A DNA stretch of 64,000 nucleotides from Treponema sp. Its GTDB lineage: Bacteria > Spirochaetota > Spirochaetia > Treponematales > Treponemataceae. Positions 16,139-24,961 of this stretch are shown here, one piece after another. Numbering within the stretch: the stretch's first letter is position 1; every line of letters starts with the position of its first letter. The notes beneath the pieces were generated by a model. That model saw nothing but the letters and a program-made list of their open reading frames with translations, had not been told where the DNA came from and did not search any database. Position numbers and translations under genes: made by a program. Location: contig JAKSTM010000006.1 in the NCBI GenBank assembly GCA_024402565.1, forward strand, positions 1-64,000, in the 5' to 3' direction.

Positions 16139-17833
16139 ATGAAAGTTAATGGAAAGTACAAACCTTTTGAACCGGTCGGAATCAAAAACCGTACATGGCC
16201 GGACAACGTTATTACAAAGGCACCTGAATGGTGTTCTGTAGACCTGCGTGACGGAAACCAGGCCCTCATCAATCCTATGAGTGTTGAACAGAAACTGGAA
16301 TTCTTTGACCTTCTGGTAAAAATCGGATTCAAAGAAATCGAAGTAGGATTCCCTTCTGCATCTGATACAGAATTTAACTTTATGCGCCGCCTTATTGAAG
16401 AAAACCATGTTCCAGAAGACGTTACTCTGCAGGTTCTCTGTCAGGCACGCGAACACCTTGTAAAACGTACATTCGAATCTCTTAAAGGTTTGAAACACGC
16501 AATCTTCCATCTTTATAATTCAACTTCTCCTTCACAGAGAAAATACACTTTCAATAAATCAAAAGATGAAATCAAACAGATTGCAATTGACGGAATCAAG
16601 TGTGTAAAAGAATGCATCAAAGAAGCCGGCGACCTGAAAATCCAGCTGGAATACTCTCCAGAAAGTTTCTCTACAACAGAAATTGATTACGCACTGGAAG
16701 TTTGTGAAGCAGTAAAAGAAGCATGGGGAACAACTCCTGACAACAAAATCATTCTGAACCTGCCTACAACTGTTGAATGTGCACTGCCAAACCAGTTCGC
16801 AGACCAGATTGAATATTTCTGCCAGCACATTTCTGACCGTGAAAACGTAATCATTTCCCTGCACAACCACAATGACCGTGGCGAAGGCGTTGCTCAGTGT
16901 GAACTGGGACTTCTGGCAGGTGCAGACCGCGTTGAAGGATGTCTCTTCGGAAACGGTGAAAGAACAGGTAACCTGGACATCGTTACTGTTGCACTGAACA
17001 TGTTCACACAGGGAATCGATCCTGAACTGGACTTTACACATATCGAACAGATTGCAGAAGTTTATACACGTGTTACAGGAATGGAAATTCCACCTCGCCT
17101 GCCATATGCAGGAGAACTGGTATTTACAGCATTCTCTGGAAGCCATCAGGATGCAATCCGCAAAGCTCTGGCCGCCCGTACAAAGATGGAAGAAAATGCA
17201 CTTTGGGATGTTACATATCTTCCAATCGATCCGCATGACATTGGCCGTCAGTATGAAGGAATTATCCGTATTAACAGTCAGAGTGGAAAAGGTGGAGCCG
17301 CATATATTCTTGAAAAGAACTACGGAATCATCGCTCCAAAATCAATGCACCCTGCAATCGGAGCTGTTGTTCAGGCCGTTGCAGACGGCGCTCAGCGCGA
17401 GCTTGCTCCAACAGAAGTTTACGACACATTCGAAAAAACATGGATCAAAACAAAGAGCCCGCTTAACGTTCTTGAAATCTCTGAACGCCACCTGGAAGGT
17501 GAACGGGGCTTAGACGAAGACCAGGAACAGGTAGCTCTGATGGCAACTGTAGAATGGGAAGGAACAAAGATTGCCGTTGCTTCAAAAGGAAACGGACCTC
17601 TGGATGCTTTCGTAACTGCTATGAAACAGACACCTTGTCCTGCATTCAACATTACAAGTTTCCACGAACATTCTATTGGTGAAGGTTCTGATACAAAAGC
17701 TATTGCTTATGTAAACATTACTATTGAAGACGGAAGTCAGGTTTGGGGTGTTGGAAAATCTTCAAACGTTGGACGCGCCGGTATTGCAGCCGTTGTTTCA
17801 GCACTGAACTTCCACGCAGCACACAAAGAATAG
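16139..17833 (+). CDS. leuA: 2-isopropylmalate synthase
   Basis: 564 residues. It condenses 2-oxoisovalerate with acetyl-CoA, the committed step of leucine synthesis. The N-terminal TIM barrel has the metal and substrate motifs LRDGNQAL (about 37-44) and HNHNDRGEGVAQ, plus GNGERTGNLD. A linker region and a C-terminal regulatory domain (about 430-560; KGNGPLDAFVTAM...) follow, where leucine feedback binding occurs in the family. Length and N-terminus (KYKPF...RTWPDNVITKAPEWCSVDLRDGNQAL) are those of the longer LeuA group. AAGGAG lies about 9 bases upstream of the ATG. Expression is controlled by the leader-peptide attenuator; the Gfo/Idh gene follows after 9 bases. Confidence 0.96.
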   Translation: MKVNGKYKPFEPVGIKNRTWPDNVITKAPEWCSVDLRDGNQALINPMSVEQKLEFFDLLVKIGFKEIEVGFPSASDTEFNFMRRLIEENHVPEDVTLQVLCQAREHLVKRTFESLKGLKHAIFHLYNSTSPSQRKYTFNKSKDEIKQIAIDGIKCVKECIKEAGDLKIQLEYSPESFSTTEIDYALEVCEAVKEAWGTTPDNKIILNLPTTVECALPNQFADQIEYFCQHISDRENVIISLHNHNDRGEGVAQCELGLLAGADRVEGCLFGNGERTGNLDIVTVALNMFTQGIDPELDFTHIEQIAEVYTRVTGMEIPPRLPYAGELVFTAFSGSHQDAIRKALAARTKMEENALWDVTYLPIDPHDIGRQYEGIIRINSQSGKGGAAYILEKNYGIIAPKSMHPAIGAVVQAVADGAQRELAPTEVYDTFEKTWIKTKSPLNVLEISERHLEGERGLDEDQEQVALMATVEWEGTKIAVASKGNGPLDAFVTAMKQTPCPAFNITSFHEHSIGEGSDTKAIAYVNITIEDGSQVWGVGKSSNVGRAGIAAVVSALNFHAAHKE

Positions 17834-17842
17834 AAAAGAAAT

Positions 17843-18895
17843 ATGTACACAGCCTGTCTTATAGGAACCGGACGAATCGGATTTTCTCTTGGATTTGACA
17901 AAAAGCGGGAACAGCCTGCAAGTCATACAATGGCACTCCTTAAGGAAAAACGAATCCGTCTGGTTGCAGGCTGTGATACTGATAAAGAAAAACTGGAAGC
18001 CTGGGGACGTTATGTTCCCAGCGCCAGAACTTTTTCTGATGCAGACACAATGCTTTCAGAAATTAAGACTGATGTTATCGTCATCGCGGTAAACGAAGAC
18101 GCCCACCTTGAAGCTGCCATAAAAGCAATCAACGCAAAACCAAAACTTGTAATTCTTGAAAAACCTGTAGCACTGAACAGTGCCGACGGTAACCGCATAA
18201 AAGAAGAAGCCCTGAAATGCGGAGTTCCTGTAATGATCAACCACGAACGCCGTTTCGCAAGGGACTACAGAATTGCGAAAAATTATATTCAGAAAATCGG
18301 AAAGCTGCAGTCAATAAAAGCAACACTCTTTTCCGGCATGCGTGTTTATTCTGCAAAGAACGAGGATGATGGTGGTTACAGCCTTCTGCATGACGGAACA
18401 CACCTTGTAGATATCGTACAGTTCTTTCTTGAACCATTGCCTATTTTCGCAAAACCTGAAGAACACTGCATACTGCAGAATCCTGTAATTACAGGCGTTC
18501 ATTACGATGAAAAGGAACCTGATGTAATCAGAAATCTTTCGGCTCATTTTTCTCACCCGGAATGTTCTGACATCACAATGGAATTTTCCGGACGAAGCCG
18601 TTACTTTGGTTTTGAAGTTGAAATCACCGGAACTGAAGGCAGAATAAAAATCGGAAACGGCTTTGCTGAATGTCAGAAACGAGAAGAATCAAAACTTTAC
18701 ACAGGCTTCTATTCACTTACAAAAGACAAGTCAGTAAAGTTTCCAAAGAAAACAGGATACTTTGCAAACATGGTTTCCGGCGCCTGCGACTTTCTAGACG
18801 GAACAGCCCCGCTCTACTCTTCTCTTGAAAACGGACTCAACGTACTTCACACATTGGAAGAAATCAAAAACGCAGTTCTATCACTTGAGAACTAA
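17843..18895 (+). CDS. Gfo/Idh/MocA family oxidoreductase
   Basis: 350 residues. An N-terminal Rossmann fold (GTGRIGFSLGF at about 8-18; AGCDTD) is followed by the family's EKPVALN segment (catalytic-type Lys near 112) and a C-terminal alpha/beta substrate domain with HDGTHLVDIVQFF. It is expected to oxidise or reduce a sugar or inositol-like substrate with NAD(P); the substrate is unknown. It sits 9 bases behind leuA and so probably falls under the leucine attenuator, although no leucine-pathway role is obvious. Its last 4 bases overlap the end of the convergent TonB receptor gene. Confidence 0.85.
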   Translation: MYTACLIGTGRIGFSLGFDKKREQPASHTMALLKEKRIRLVAGCDTDKEKLEAWGRYVPSARTFSDADTMLSEIKTDVIVIAVNEDAHLEAAIKAINAKPKLVILEKPVALNSADGNRIKEEALKCGVPVMINHERRFARDYRIAKNYIQKIGKLQSIKATLFSGMRVYSAKNEDDGGYSLLHDGTHLVDIVQFFLEPLPIFAKPEEHCILQNPVITGVHYDEKEPDVIRNLSAHFSHPECSDITMEFSGRSRYFGFEVEITGTEGRIKIGNGFAECQKREESKLYTGFYSLTKDKSVKFPKKTGYFANMVSGACDFLDGTAPLYSSLENGLNVLHTLEEIKNAVLSLEN

Positions 18896-20781
18896 AAACA
18901 ATATTTTGCCCCTAGAGTAATGCTTGTTCCCGGGCCGGGGTACCCTGATATAGGGACATACTTCAAGTCCAGCATATTTTCCCAAAGAACATAAAATTCA
19001 AATTTTTTATAATCCCATCCAATTTTAGAATTTAATATATGTGTTGCTGGCACAGAAGAGACATTTGTATTGTCCGTGAATTTTTGAGAAGTAAACTTAT
19101 ATATTGCACTAAAAAGAAAATCATTTGGCAAAGGAACTTCAAGATTTATAACGAGATTGTGAACAGGAGTGTACATAATCTGATTCCCCATCACAGTATC
19201 GTCAGTTGTAAGATTTGCACGACATAAAGTATACGATGTTTTAACTTTTAAGAATTTCAAAAGAGAATCTGTATCAAAAACTATATCGAAACCCTTATTT
19301 ATGGAAGAGCCCACATTAAGCGGTGTCCAGTTCCCAAATGAATCTGGATTCCATGCAATCTTGTCTTCGTAAAAAATCAAGAAAGGATTAATTGAAAACA
19401 GAAAACGTTTTCCTAATGTAATACCAGCATAATAGGATAATGCAGATTCAGTCTTTAAATTCGCATTTCCCTTTCCACCGCTTCCTGAATAATAAAGCTG
19501 CTGAAACACAGGAGTTGTAACGTTTCTGGATGCGGAAAGAAAAATATGGGTAGGAAAATCAGATTCACTTGGGAGAATCTCTTTTTCTATTTTTGCAGAA
19601 AAAAGAAAATCAAACCTATTTCCTGACTCACCAGAAAAACTGTTTTTTGTGTAGAAAAAGTTCACAGGCACATCAAAGGAAAAATCGAAGCCTCCAAGAT
19701 TCATGGCAAATCCAGGATCCACAAAAACATTCAAAAGATTTTTTCCCTGACTAAAATCAAAAGTACTTTTTGAATTAATTTTCAAAAACTTCAAAATTGT
19801 ACTTTCTTCAGAAAGAGAAAAACTGTGCACCGAATATTGATCACGAACTTTGGAAAAGGCCGCATCCTTCTCATAATCAATACCCGAAACCTTATAAGAT
19901 GGAATTACTTTTATTCTAAAATTCCGAAACGGAACAAAGACTGGGAAAGCAAAAGCGGAATTAAAATCATCTTCTTTTTCATAACTGTAATAGAATCCTC
20001 CGACTCTTCCGCAATTTTGTCGTTTCCAAGAAGTGAAATTGGAAAATCCAAAAGTCGCACCAGGTAATCTGTTAGAGGAATATACAGCCGAAAAAGAATT
20101 TCCCACAAGGTCACTTTCCCAACCACTTCGAATTAATTCCCACGCGGAATAAGAATCACTGAAATCAGGTTCATAAGAAGACTCCAAGGTCATATAACCA
20201 AAATGATTTGCATCATAACCAGCAACAAGATTTTCCTGGAAGACCAGAGCGGAACCGTCGTTTAGAATTAAAGGAAAATTTACAGAACCAAAAAGTCGCC
20301 ACGTATCATTAGGAGAAATATTTTCCGAAGAAAAATATGATAAACTTGTTCCACCGAGAGAACCAGTCACTTTTGTATAATCTCGCAAAAGTGTTTCAAT
20401 ATAAACAGAAACAGCTCCGTCAGAAGAAATCGGGTCTATTTTTATGGAACGAACTGAATGAATATCAAGGGAAGAAAAGTCAAACTTACCTGTATTGGGA
20501 TCGTTCATTAGAATTCCATTCAGATAAACCTTTATACTGGAATTCCATAAACCATGAAAGGTAAGTTCATTATTTGATGTTTTAAATGAAAACCCCACAC
20601 TTTCCAATGCTTCTTCTGTAGACGAAAAATTTTTCAAATCTTCTTCATCTAAAGAAATTTCCGTTGCTTCCGAAGAAGCTATCACTGTAAAAATATGGGG
20701 TAATTTTATTTCCGAAGCGAAAAGTTTCTGTATAAATAAGAGAAGGCAAATAATAAAAACTGACTGTTTCGGAAAAGACAA
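18892..20781 (-). CDS. TonB-dependent outer-membrane receptor, probable cobalamin transporter
   Basis: 629 residues. A signal peptide (about 1-22, ending FAS) is followed by a short plug-like region (about 35-110; STEEALESVGFSF... VYLNGILMND) and a long alternation of aromatic-ended strands typical of a 22-strand barrel, closing with GYPGPGTSITLGAKYCF and a terminal Phe. The last segment resembles BtuB-type C-termini (GYPxPGR...GxxYxF). It is translated from TTG (20781): in-frame ATGs are absent before the signal peptide, and the upstream stop is only six codons away. The lipoprotein stop is 5 bases before it, so translation is probably coupled. The cobalamin riboswitch upstream makes B12 or another corrinoid the likely ligand. 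The plug is unusually divergent. Confidence 0.8.
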   Translation of the reverse strand: MSFPKQSVFIICLLLFIQKLFASEIKLPHIFTVIASSEATEISLDEEDLKNFSSTEEALESVGFSFKTSNNELTFHGLWNSSIKVYLNGILMNDPNTGKFDFSSLDIHSVRSIKIDPISSDGAVSVYIETLLRDYTKVTGSLGGTSLSYFSSENISPNDTWRLFGSVNFPLILNDGSALVFQENLVAGYDANHFGYMTLESSYEPDFSDSYSAWELIRSGWESDLVGNSFSAVYSSNRLPGATFGFSNFTSWKRQNCGRVGGFYYSYEKEDDFNSAFAFPVFVPFRNFRIKVIPSYKVSGIDYEKDAAFSKVRDQYSVHSFSLSEESTILKFLKINSKSTFDFSQGKNLLNVFVDPGFAMNLGGFDFSFDVPVNFFYTKNSFSGESGNRFDFLFSAKIEKEILPSESDFPTHIFLSASRNVTTPVFQQLYYSGSGGKGNANLKTESALSYYAGITLGKRFLFSINPFLIFYEDKIAWNPDSFGNWTPLNVGSSINKGFDIVFDTDSLLKFLKVKTSYTLCRANLTTDDTVMGNQIMYTPVHNLVINLEVPLPNDFLFSAIYKFTSQKFTDNTNVSSVPATHILNSKIGWDYKKFEFYVLWENMLDLKYVPISGYPGPGTSITLGAKYCF

Positions 20782-20786
20782 AATAA

Positions 20787-21410
20787 TTATTCTGTTTTAC
20801 GTGTTGCACCAGAAGCAGCAGCGTTCCAGTTTGTTTCAGAATAGTAATCCTTATTGCTGTAAGCAAACATTTCAACTGCTTTTGAAAGGTCTTTTACATT
20901 TTTGTAAGAAGCTTCATCACTATAACCACCTTCAATAAGAGCTTCTGTAGAATTATCTGCATTTATCAGGAATTTTACTCCGCTCCAGCAGCCTTCTACT
21001 GGACTTCCGTATGGAGATGTTTTTGCGACAAAAAGAAGAACTCCTTCGTTCTTATTCACAGTACCGTCTTTAACATTATATACAACGTAAATCGAAGGAG
21101 TTCCTTTTTTGTAATATTCGTTTCCACCCCATCCTGACATTGTATAATCTGCACCTTCTGCAGCTTCCTGTTTTTCGCCGGAACAACATGTTGCCCATAC
21201 AAAATCAGGAGTACACTTCAGAAGAGTTCCCCATGATCCGTTCCATTCACCACAAATTGGATCATTAGCTTCAAGACGATAAACACCATTAGGAAGTTTT
21301 TCACCAGGAGTTTCAGTTAGTTTCTGACAAGAAGTAACACTTACCGAAACAAAAAGTACCAGTGCAGTAAGAAGTACTGCACGACCAAGAGAAGAAAGTT
21401 TTTTGAACAT
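20787..21410 (-). CDS. Unknown lipoprotein co-transcribed with the TonB receptor
   Basis: 207 residues from ATG 21410, which has GGAG 7 bases upstream; the longer frame to 21476 has no site and would bury the signal peptide. The lipobox VTSC makes Cys28 the lipidated residue. The mature part is beta-rich, with GEWNGSWGTLL, a CC pair and about six further cysteines, unusual for a lipoprotein. I recognise no family. Its place between the riboswitch and a TonB-dependent receptor suggests a surface or periplasmic corrinoid-binding partner, by analogy with other B12 uptake systems; this is inference. Confidence 0.8.
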   Translation of the reverse strand: MFKKLSSLGRAVLLTALVLFVSVSVTSCQKLTETPGEKLPNGVYRLEANDPICGEWNGSWGTLLKCTPDFVWATCCSGEKQEAAEGADYTMSGWGGNEYYKKGTPSIYVVYNVKDGTVNKNEGVLLFVAKTSPYGSPVEGCWSGVKFLINADNSTEALIEGGYSDEASYKNVKDLSKAVEMFAYSNKDYYSETNWNAAASGATRKTE

Positions 21411-21500
21411 ATATACTCCGGAATCCAGGGCCTGCGTAGATTCCAAAAAAAGATTGCGAGTCCATACGGAACGCATGGGAAAGTCAAAGGACTTTAAGAT

Positions 21501-21567
21501 CGGTAATTGAGGTTATCGAAACCACCACTTAAAATGTGATAGTCATTTCGACAGGCTCAATGACCGC
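21501..21567. repeat. Dispersed repeat family A, inverted pair in the riboswitch leader
   Basis: A left half with TTGAGGTTATCGAAA and a right half with TTTCGACAGGCTCAA face each other, as in the copy at 6632-6692. It lies between the cobalamin aptamer and the lipoprotein gene. Confidence 0.7.
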
Positions 21568-21593
21568 TTCCATAAATACTTTCAGACAGCCCC

Positions 21594-21754
21594 AATCTGC
21601 ACCAAAGTTTCCTGACTTGAAACAAAAGAAAACACCTTCCCGCTTTCGCAGTGGCCGGCAATTATACCAATCTTCTTCCGGCGGAGATACCGCAGATTCT
21701 TACAGTTGCGCACCCAGTCCGTGATTTACACACGGTTCCATTGAAATGCAGACT
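21594..21754 (-). promoter_or_regulatory. Cobalamin (B12) riboswitch
   Basis: Reading the minus strand, the conserved segments appear in order. P1 is AGTCTGCA (21754-21747) with TGCAGATT (21601-21594). The GAACCGTGTGTAAATCACGG region with GGGTGCGCAACTGTAAG matches the aptamer core (21738-21699). GCCACTG (about 21655-21648), GGGAAGG (21641-21635) and the B12-box AAGTCAGGAAACTTTGG (21618-21602) complete it. A TATAAT at 21768-21763 places the transcription start next to P1. It controls the lipoprotein and TonB receptor genes. Confidence 0.92.
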
Positions 21755-21762
21755 ATGAAAGG

Positions 21763-21768
21763 ATTATA
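21763..21768 (-). promoter_or_regulatory. -10 box of the riboswitch transcript
   Basis: TATAAT on the minus strand, ending 8 bases before the first riboswitch stem. It lies just past the stop of the upstream cysteine-rich gene. The -35 region is weak. Confidence 0.55.
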
Positions 21769-21798
21769 TCAAAAGATAAAAAAGTTTACACGCTATTT

Positions 21799-22344
21799 TC
21801 AGGATTCTTCTTGACTGTCAGATACTATTTCAATATTCCCCGTATCCATATTTAAGGAAACAACCTTACCTTCAACTTTTAAGCCACCATGTTCTGTTTG
21901 TGGAGGAGCTCCTGTTACCGCAGGAATATAGGCTTCATAAAATTTGCATTTACCCCATATTCCAACCTGGCACTGTTTACAGGTCCTATCGGTTTCCTGC
22001 AATTCTTCAAAATACCTGCCACAGTAGTGAATGCTGCCTCCCATTTCATGATGCCGACAAGTTGGACAGAAACCTTCTGTAGAAAGGGTTTGTATTTCGG
22101 GAACAGTTTCCATAAGCGGCAATTTAAAAACCTTACCTATAGATTGAGTCCAATCTGGTTTAGCTCGATGATCCGGCTTAAAACTGGAACATGTATGGAA
22201 AGAACTTGATTGAGTTCGGGCTCTATGAAGTCTACAAAAACTAGTTCCCGCTACAAGATGGAATGCGACACATCGGTGTTCACAATGAAGACAAGTTTCA
22301 TACGGATGTTCTTTTTCCGTATATTCATAAAATTCTGGAACCAT
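21799..22344 (-). CDS. Cysteine-rich protein of unknown function
   Basis: 181 residues with a good GGAGG site before the ATG. It contains clustered cysteines that look like metal sites: CLHCEHRC near 18-25, CPTC near 93-96, and CKQC near 122-125, with added His and single Cys residues. There is no signal peptide or membrane segment. Pairs of CxxC suggest two or three zinc knuckles or Fe-S ligands. I recognise no family. It is upstream of the riboswitch promoter on the same strand, so read-through from it into the B12 uptake genes is possible. Confidence 0.7.
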   Translation of the reverse strand: MVPEFYEYTEKEHPYETCLHCEHRCVAFHLVAGTSFCRLHRARTQSSSFHTCSSFKPDHRAKPDWTQSIGKVFKLPLMETVPEIQTLSTEGFCPTCRHHEMGGSIHYCGRYFEELQETDRTCKQCQVGIWGKCKFYEAYIPAVTGAPPQTEHGGLKVEGKVVSLNMDTGNIEIVSDSQEES

Positions 22345-22432
22345 AAAGGCCTCCCGTTTAGCAATTTCAGGTCTGCAAGTAGGAATAAATCACCTGTATA
22401 ATTAATATACTATATAAATTAAAAAGCGTGCA

Positions 22433-24922
22433 TTATTTCACACCAAAAACTTCCTGTGCATAATGCACTGTATCAAGAGCGTCTTTAGCATATTTATCAG
22501 CACCAATCATATCAGCGTATTCCTGAGTAAGAACTGCACCACCTACAACGGTCTTTACACCCGGAGCTTTTTTGTGAAGCAGCTCGATTGTTTCCTTCAT
22601 GGCAGGAACGGTTGTAGTCATTAGTGCCGAAAGGCCGACCAGAGGAACATTATCCTTTATTGCAGTTTCAACAATTTTTTCTGCAGGAACATCTTTTCCT
22701 AAATCGATAACTTCGAAGTCATAATTTTCAAGAAGAACTTTTACAATGTTTTTTCCGATATCGTGAATGTCGCCGTGAACTGTTGCCACAATCACTTTTC
22801 CTTTTGGAGCCCCTTTCTTTCCTGTCCGCGAAAGATATTCTTTAATCACTTCGAAAGCAGACTTAGCCGCTTCGGCAGACATTAAAAGCTGAGGAAGGAA
22901 AACCGTTTTCTTTTCAAAGCCTTTTCCAACAACATCAAGGCCGGGAATAAGATAATCGTTTATGATTTTTACGGCTTCTTCATTCTGTAATAGGTCAACT
23001 GTAATACGAGCGGCATCATCTTTAAGGCCACGGATAACAGCGTTGCTTAAAGGATGAATACTGTCTGTTCCGGTCCCGCTGACTCCAGAACTTCCAGAAG
23101 AAGGTGCCGCTCCGCTGCCAGAAGTTCCCGAAACTGGAGCTGTCACGGTAATACCCTGAGCAAAATCAATGTATTCAAGACAGTCTTTATCGTAGCCTTT
23201 AAGAAGGCAGAAAGAATGATAAGCCTTTTTGATTTCCAGAGCCAGAGGATTGATAATTGCCGAAGTAAGACCGTTTTCCATGGCAAGAGTGAAAAAAGCG
23301 CCGGTAACAAATTCACGGTTTGGAAGCCCGAATGAAATATTTGAAACACCAAGAACAGTTCCAACTCCCATAGAAGTTACCTGCTTTACTGTTTCAAGAG
23401 TTGCAAGGGCAGCATTTGTATCGGAGCTGACAGACATTGTAAGAGCATCGATAAGAATGTTCTTTTTTGAAATGCCGTAATATTCCGCGCGCTTAAGAAT
23501 TTTGTTTACGATCTTCATGCGGCCGGCACTAGTTTCCGGAATACCGCTTTCATCAAGAGTAAGGGCAACTACAACGCCGCCGTATTTTTTTACCAGAGGG
23601 AAAACCGCATCCATTACTTCACGTTTTCCATTTACGGAGTTAACAAGTGCCTTGCCGTTGTAACGGCGGAGAGCTGCTTCCATAACATCAGGAGATGAAG
23701 TATCAATCTGAAGAGGAATATCCGTTACACTCTGAAGTTCGCCCATTACGCGGACCATCATATCTTTTTCATCAATTTCAGGAAGTCCGACATTTACATC
23801 AAGAACATGATTTCCAGCACTTATCTGTTCAAGGCCCTGCTGAATGATATAAGGAATGTCATTATTACGCAGAGCTTCCTTGAACTTTTTCTTACCTGTC
23901 GGGTTAATTCGTTCCCCGATAATTACAGGCTTTGTTCCGATTTTAATCTGAACTCTTTTTGTATATGACGAAATTGTTGTGTCATTTTTTTCTGTTACTT
24001 CAACAGGATCCATTTTTTTGATTTCTGATGAAAGTTTTGCAATGTGGGCAGGCGTTGTTCCGCAGCAGCCACCGAAAATAAGGGCCCCTTCTTTTGCAAA
24101 CTTTTTCATCTGGCTTGTGAATGCGTTAGGACCAACATTGTAAACTGTTTTTCCGCCAACTACTTCAGGAAGACCTGCATTAGGCTTAATGATTACAGGA
24201 ACAGATGAATTTTGAATAAGGCGGCTTACAGCATCAGTCAGATCCGCAGGACCAAGACCGCAGTTCAAACCAAGAGCAGAAACTCCAAGTCCTTCAAGAA
24301 TTGAAACCATTACTTCAGGAGTTGCCCCTGTCAAAAGACGAGAAGATTTGTCATAAACGTTTGTAACGAATATAGGAAGTATTTTTTTTGAAGCAGCCAT
24401 AGCTTCTTTTGCCGCAATAACGGCAGCTTTTGTTTCGTAAGCATCATTCATGGTTTCGATGATTACGACATCTACGCCTTTACATTCCAGCGCAATGGAA
24501 ATGGATTTTTTGAAAAGTGAAACTGCATCTTCAAAGTCCAGGTCGCCCATAGGCTTCAAAAGTTTACCGCAAGGCCCAATGTCATAAGCCACAAAGCAGG
24601 GATGTTCTTCGGCTTCTTCAGGAGACAAAGTTTTTAGAAAATCTTTTTTTGCTTTGTTTGCATTTTTTATTGCGGCAGGAATAATGGCCTTCAATTCATC
24701 ATCACTGAATTTTCCTTCGTAGGCGCCGAATGTATTTGTACAGACAATATTTGAACCGCTTGCATAATAGTTATAATGAAGAGCAATAATTTTATCGGCA
24801 TGTTCAAGGTTCCAGCGTTCCGGAAGTTCACCAGGCTTTAAGCCCTGAGCCTGAAGTACAGAACCTGTACCTCCGTCCAGAAAGAGAAACTGTTTTCCAA
24901 GAATGTCTGAAAGTTTTTTCAT
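22433..24922 (-). CDS. metH: Cobalamin-dependent methionine synthase, lacking the activation domain
   Basis: 829 residues. Domains in order: homocysteine-binding barrel (about 1-300, with zinc ligands in GLNCG and GGCCGTTPAH), methyltetrahydrofolate-binding barrel (about 320-590; IGERINPTGKKKFKEAL, DVNVGLPEID), B12 cap (about 625-700) and B12-binding domain with D718-x-H720-x-x-G723. A Gly/Ser-rich low-complexity linker (about 597-620) replaces the usual linker before the cap. The reactivation domain of long MetH proteins is missing and is encoded separately just upstream (24962-25561). It methylates homocysteine to methionine in the cytoplasm. AGGAG precedes the ATG. Confidence 0.96.
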   Translation of the reverse strand: MKKLSDILGKQFLFLDGGTGSVLQAQGLKPGELPERWNLEHADKIIALHYNYYASGSNIVCTNTFGAYEGKFSDDELKAIIPAAIKNANKAKKDFLKTLSPEEAEEHPCFVAYDIGPCGKLLKPMGDLDFEDAVSLFKKSISIALECKGVDVVIIETMNDAYETKAAVIAAKEAMAASKKILPIFVTNVYDKSSRLLTGATPEVMVSILEGLGVSALGLNCGLGPADLTDAVSRLIQNSSVPVIIKPNAGLPEVVGGKTVYNVGPNAFTSQMKKFAKEGALIFGGCCGTTPAHIAKLSSEIKKMDPVEVTEKNDTTISSYTKRVQIKIGTKPVIIGERINPTGKKKFKEALRNNDIPYIIQQGLEQISAGNHVLDVNVGLPEIDEKDMMVRVMGELQSVTDIPLQIDTSSPDVMEAALRRYNGKALVNSVNGKREVMDAVFPLVKKYGGVVVALTLDESGIPETSAGRMKIVNKILKRAEYYGISKKNILIDALTMSVSSDTNAALATLETVKQVTSMGVGTVLGVSNISFGLPNREFVTGAFFTLAMENGLTSAIINPLALEIKKAYHSFCLLKGYDKDCLEYIDFAQGITVTAPVSGTSGSGAAPSSGSSGVSGTGTDSIHPLSNAVIRGLKDDAARITVDLLQNEEAVKIINDYLIPGLDVVGKGFEKKTVFLPQLLMSAEAAKSAFEVIKEYLSRTGKKGAPKGKVIVATVHGDIHDIGKNIVKVLLENYDFEVIDLGKDVPAEKIVETAIKDNVPLVGLSALMTTTVPAMKETIELLHKKAPGVKTVVGGAVLTQEYADMIGADKYAKDALDTVHYAQEVFGVK

Positions 24923-24961
24923 ATTTTTTCTCCTAAAAGTAAACTCGACTTTCCAGTCGCC

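Noticed and set aside
16001-16510. Minus-strand frame opposite the leu attenuator and leuA start
   Set aside because: Shadow of leuA codons; no signals of its own.
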